Origin: an uncultured Methanoregula sp.
GTDB lineage: Archaea > Halobacteriota > Methanomicrobia > Methanomicrobiales > Methanospirillaceae
Assembly: GCF_963678795.1 (NCBI RefSeq)
Contig: NZ_OY787453.1
Location: forward strand, 1,426,001-1,490,000
Direction: 5' to 3'
DNA length: 64,000 nucleotides
The position numbers and the translations under genes are program-made. Every line of letters begins with the position of its first letter. Position 1 is the stretch's first letter. Shown piece by piece: positions 62,094 through 64,000 of this stretch. The notes below the pieces were generated by a model. That model saw only the letters and a list, made by a program, of their open reading frames with translations, had not been told where the DNA came from and made no database searches.

Positions 62094-64000
62094 ACCAGGT
62101 ACCGCGGTGCTCCGTCAGCCATGACTGGGCATTTTTCAGTTCTTCATCCGGTGACCGGCGGGTGCGGACATACGTCCCGTCAGCCTGCATCAGGCGTTTC
62201 TTGACATTATCCCCAAGCTGGACAGGAAGGATGATCGAGATGATTGTGGCCCGGATTTTTTCATTCTGCACGGGGAAGAGAATCTCCACGCGTTTGTCGA
62301 GATTGCGGGGCATCAGATCGGCACTACCGAGATATACTTCTTCCTCACCGTTGTTGCGGAAATAATAGATCCGGGCGTGTTCGAGGAACCGGCCGACAAT
62401 GGCACTGACGGTAATATTTTCGCTCACCCCGGGAATTCCCGGCCGCAGGCAGCAGATACCCCGTACCTGGAGATCGACTTTTACACCAGCCCGTGAGGCG
62501 CGGTACAGGGCCGTGATGCAGTCCTTGTCAACAAGTGCATTCATCTTGAAGATCAGATGACCCCCGCCATGCTGGCGGTGGTGATTTATCTCGCGTTCGA
62601 TCTTCGCGAGAATGGATTTGCGCAGTGTAACCGGTGCAACCAGCAGTTTTTTGTACTGCTCGATACGGGCGTATCCTGTCAGGAAATTGAAGAGGTTTGC
62701 AATATCCTCGCCGATCTCCCTGTCGCACGTGAACATCCCGAAATCGGTATAAATCCTGCTGGTCGTTGCATTGTAGTTGCCGGTGCCAAGGTGCATGTAC
62801 CGGCGGATGCCGTCTTTCTCTCTCCGGACCACCATACAGAGCTTGGCATGGACCTTGAGCCCTACGACTCCGTACACCACATGAACACCCTGGGCTTCAA
62901 GAGCCCGGGCCCAACCGATATTATTCTCTTCGTCAAACCGTGCTTTCAGCTCGATAAGGGCTGCTACTGCTTTCCCGTTATCGCGGGCTTCCATAAGCGC
63001 ATTGACAATCGGGGAGTTGGAGCCTACGCGGTAGAGGGTGATCTTGATTGCAAGGACATCCGGGTCATGGGCAGCCTGGCGAATGAAATTCACCACGGGA
63101 GAGAAACTGTCATAAGGCTGGTAGATGAGGACATCGTGATTGCGGATCGTGGCAAAGATATCCTTGCCTTCCGTAAGTTCCGGGGGAGTCGATGGGAGGT
63201 ACGGGGGATCCTTGAGGTCCGGGCAATCAAGCGACATGAGCTCCATGAGATCCGCCATACCGATCGGGTGCCCCATGCGGTAGATCATGGACGAATTCGC
63301 CCCGAGCTTCTTCTCAAGAATATGGCAGATGCCTGACGGCATGGAGGATTCCACTTCGATCCGGACCGGGTTTCCTCTCGCACGCTGTTCCATGATCTCT
63401 TCTACGGTCGTGAGCAGGTCAGATGCTTCATCCACTTCAATCTCAAGGTCAGCATCACGGGTGATCCTGAACGGGAATGAAGAGACCACTTCAAGTCCGG
63501 GGAAGAGGAGATCGAGGTGTGCTGCTATGATCTCTTCGAGATAAATATAATGGGACGGGGCGCAGGAGTCCCGGCAGGAACCCTCCGGTTCCGGGATGCG
63601 GACAAGCCTGGAGAAGAGGTTGGTCGGAACTTTAACCCGGGCAAAAAAATCTTTCTTTGACGGATCCCTGATGATAATGGCAAGGTTGAGGGAGAGGTTG
63701 GAGATGAAGGGAAACGGGTGGGAGCTGTCAAATGCCAGCGGGGTGAGGGTGGGGAAAACCTCGGAGGTAAAGAACCTGTGCATAATTTCTTTCTGTTCTT
63801 TACTGAGCGTGGCATAGGAATGGATAACAATTCCCGATGTAGCAAGTTTTGGCAGGATTTCGTTATGCCAACAGTCGTACTGGGCACGGAGTTCCGGAAG
63901 AAGTGCCTGCTGGATAGCATCAATCTGCTGGGATGGTGTCATACCATCCGGGGGTGCCTTGAGCACCCCTTTCTTGAGCTGGCGCTGAAGACCCGATACA
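62077..64000 (-). CDS. ppk1: Polyphosphate kinase PPK1 (5' end beyond the window)
   Basis: 641 visible codons; the N-terminus is cut by the window edge (the frame continues upstream of GTG 63966 with a family-like sequence ending LQRQLKKG). PPK1 core motifs are seen: FPTLTPLAFDSSHPFPFISNLSLNLA, KARFDEENNIGWARALEAQG, the phospho-histidine loop GVVGLKVHAKLCMV, GTGNYNATTSRIYTDFGMF, and the second PLD-like half with RVEILFPV. It makes polyphosphate from ATP. Its 3' end overlaps the CHAD-HD gene by 17 bp, and ppx follows, so synthesis and breakdown genes are co-transcribed. Confidence 0.93.
   Translation of the reverse strand, partial: VSGLQRQLKKGVLKAPPDGMTPSQQIDAIQQALLPELRAQYDCWHNEILPKLATSGIVIHSYATLSKEQKEIMHRFFTSEVFPTLTPLAFDSSHPFPFISNLSLNLAIIIRDPSKKDFFARVKVPTNLFSRLVRIPEPEGSCRDSCAPSHYIYLEEIIAAHLDLLFPGLEVVSSFPFRITRDADLEIEVDEASDLLTTVEEIMEQRARGNPVRIEVESSMPSGICHILEKKLGANSSMIYRMGHPIGMADLMELMSLDCPDLKDPPYLPSTPPELTEGKDIFATIRNHDVLIYQPYDSFSPVVNFIRQAAHDPDVLAIKITLYRVGSNSPIVNALMEARDNGKAVAALIELKARFDEENNIGWARALEAQGVHVVYGVVGLKVHAKLCMVVRREKDGIRRYMHLGTGNYNATTSRIYTDFGMFTCDREIGEDIANLFNFLTGYARIEQYKKLLVAPVTLRKSILAKIEREINHHRQHGGGHLIFKMNALVDKDCITALYRASRAGVKVDLQVRGICCLRPGIPGVSENITVSAIVGRFLEHARIYYFRNNGEEEVYLGSADLMPRNLDKRVEILFPVQNEKIRATIISIILPVQLGDNVKKRLMQADGTYVRTRRSPDEELKNAQSWLTEHRGTWYDRSS

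Overview
The window looks like a chromosome segment of a methanogenic euryarchaeon of the Methanomicrobiales (Methanoregula-like). The evidence is archaeal transcription factor E, aTrm56, the archaeosine pair tgtA/arcS, a tRNA-dependent cysteine enzyme (SepCysS) typical of methanogens, His-type Thi4, type A archaeal RNase P RNA, DUF2150 and DUF3821-like proteins, and the many PAS-domain sensors and PEGA surface proteins common in that order. Many genes appear leaderless (a TATA-like box about 25 nt before the start codon); others have GGAG-type ribosome binding sites. No rRNA, CRISPR array or cas gene was seen.

Layout. 0-11 kb: a PAS/phosphatase sensor with three nearly identical PAS units, an ACT-domain regulator, two tRNA-Leu(GAG) copies bracketing a RelE-type toxin-antitoxin pair, a possible structured RNA, RNase J, a 7TM histidine kinase, two small methanogen proteins and thiI. 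A 262-bp IS6-like MITE sits exactly on the thiI stop codon. 11-19 kb: a two-domain PPK2, SepCysS with a small partner ORF, the thiamine genes thiN-thi4, and a CBS/DRTGG family II pyrophosphatase. 19-34 kb: secreted PEGA, DUF3821-like and TPR proteins sharing a C-terminal T-x-K-(S/A)-P plus membrane-helix signal, NudC, HD proteins, a REC-PAS-PAS protein, an operon of wHTH, aTrm56, ATP-grasp, TFE and HD genes, an aldehyde dehydrogenase and a very large PAS histidine kinase.

34-47 kb: RecQ, a double flavodoxin-like iron-sulfur flavoprotein, a chagasin/DUF333 lipoprotein, purSL followed by a purQ split by a frameshift, a HIT protein, a zinc-ribbon protein and a six-PEGA surface protein. Its upstream region carries a ten-copy degenerate repeat array with two long palindromes, next to the RNase P RNA gene. 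47-64 kb: AMMECR1, tgtA-arcS, a three-gene proton-translocating transhydrogenase, a TerY-type vWA/PP2C/kinase/HEAT cassette with a small 13-residue-repeat protein, and a polyphosphate operon (ppk1, CHAD-HD, ppx) whose first gene runs off the window.

Themes: signalling by PAS sensors and by a Ser/Thr phosphorylation module; polyphosphate and nucleotide housekeeping (PPK1, PPK2, Ppx, CHAD, PPase, NudC); tRNA and RNA maturation (ThiI, aTrm56, TgtA, ArcS, RNase J, RNase P RNA); and cell-surface proteins that may share a sorting route.
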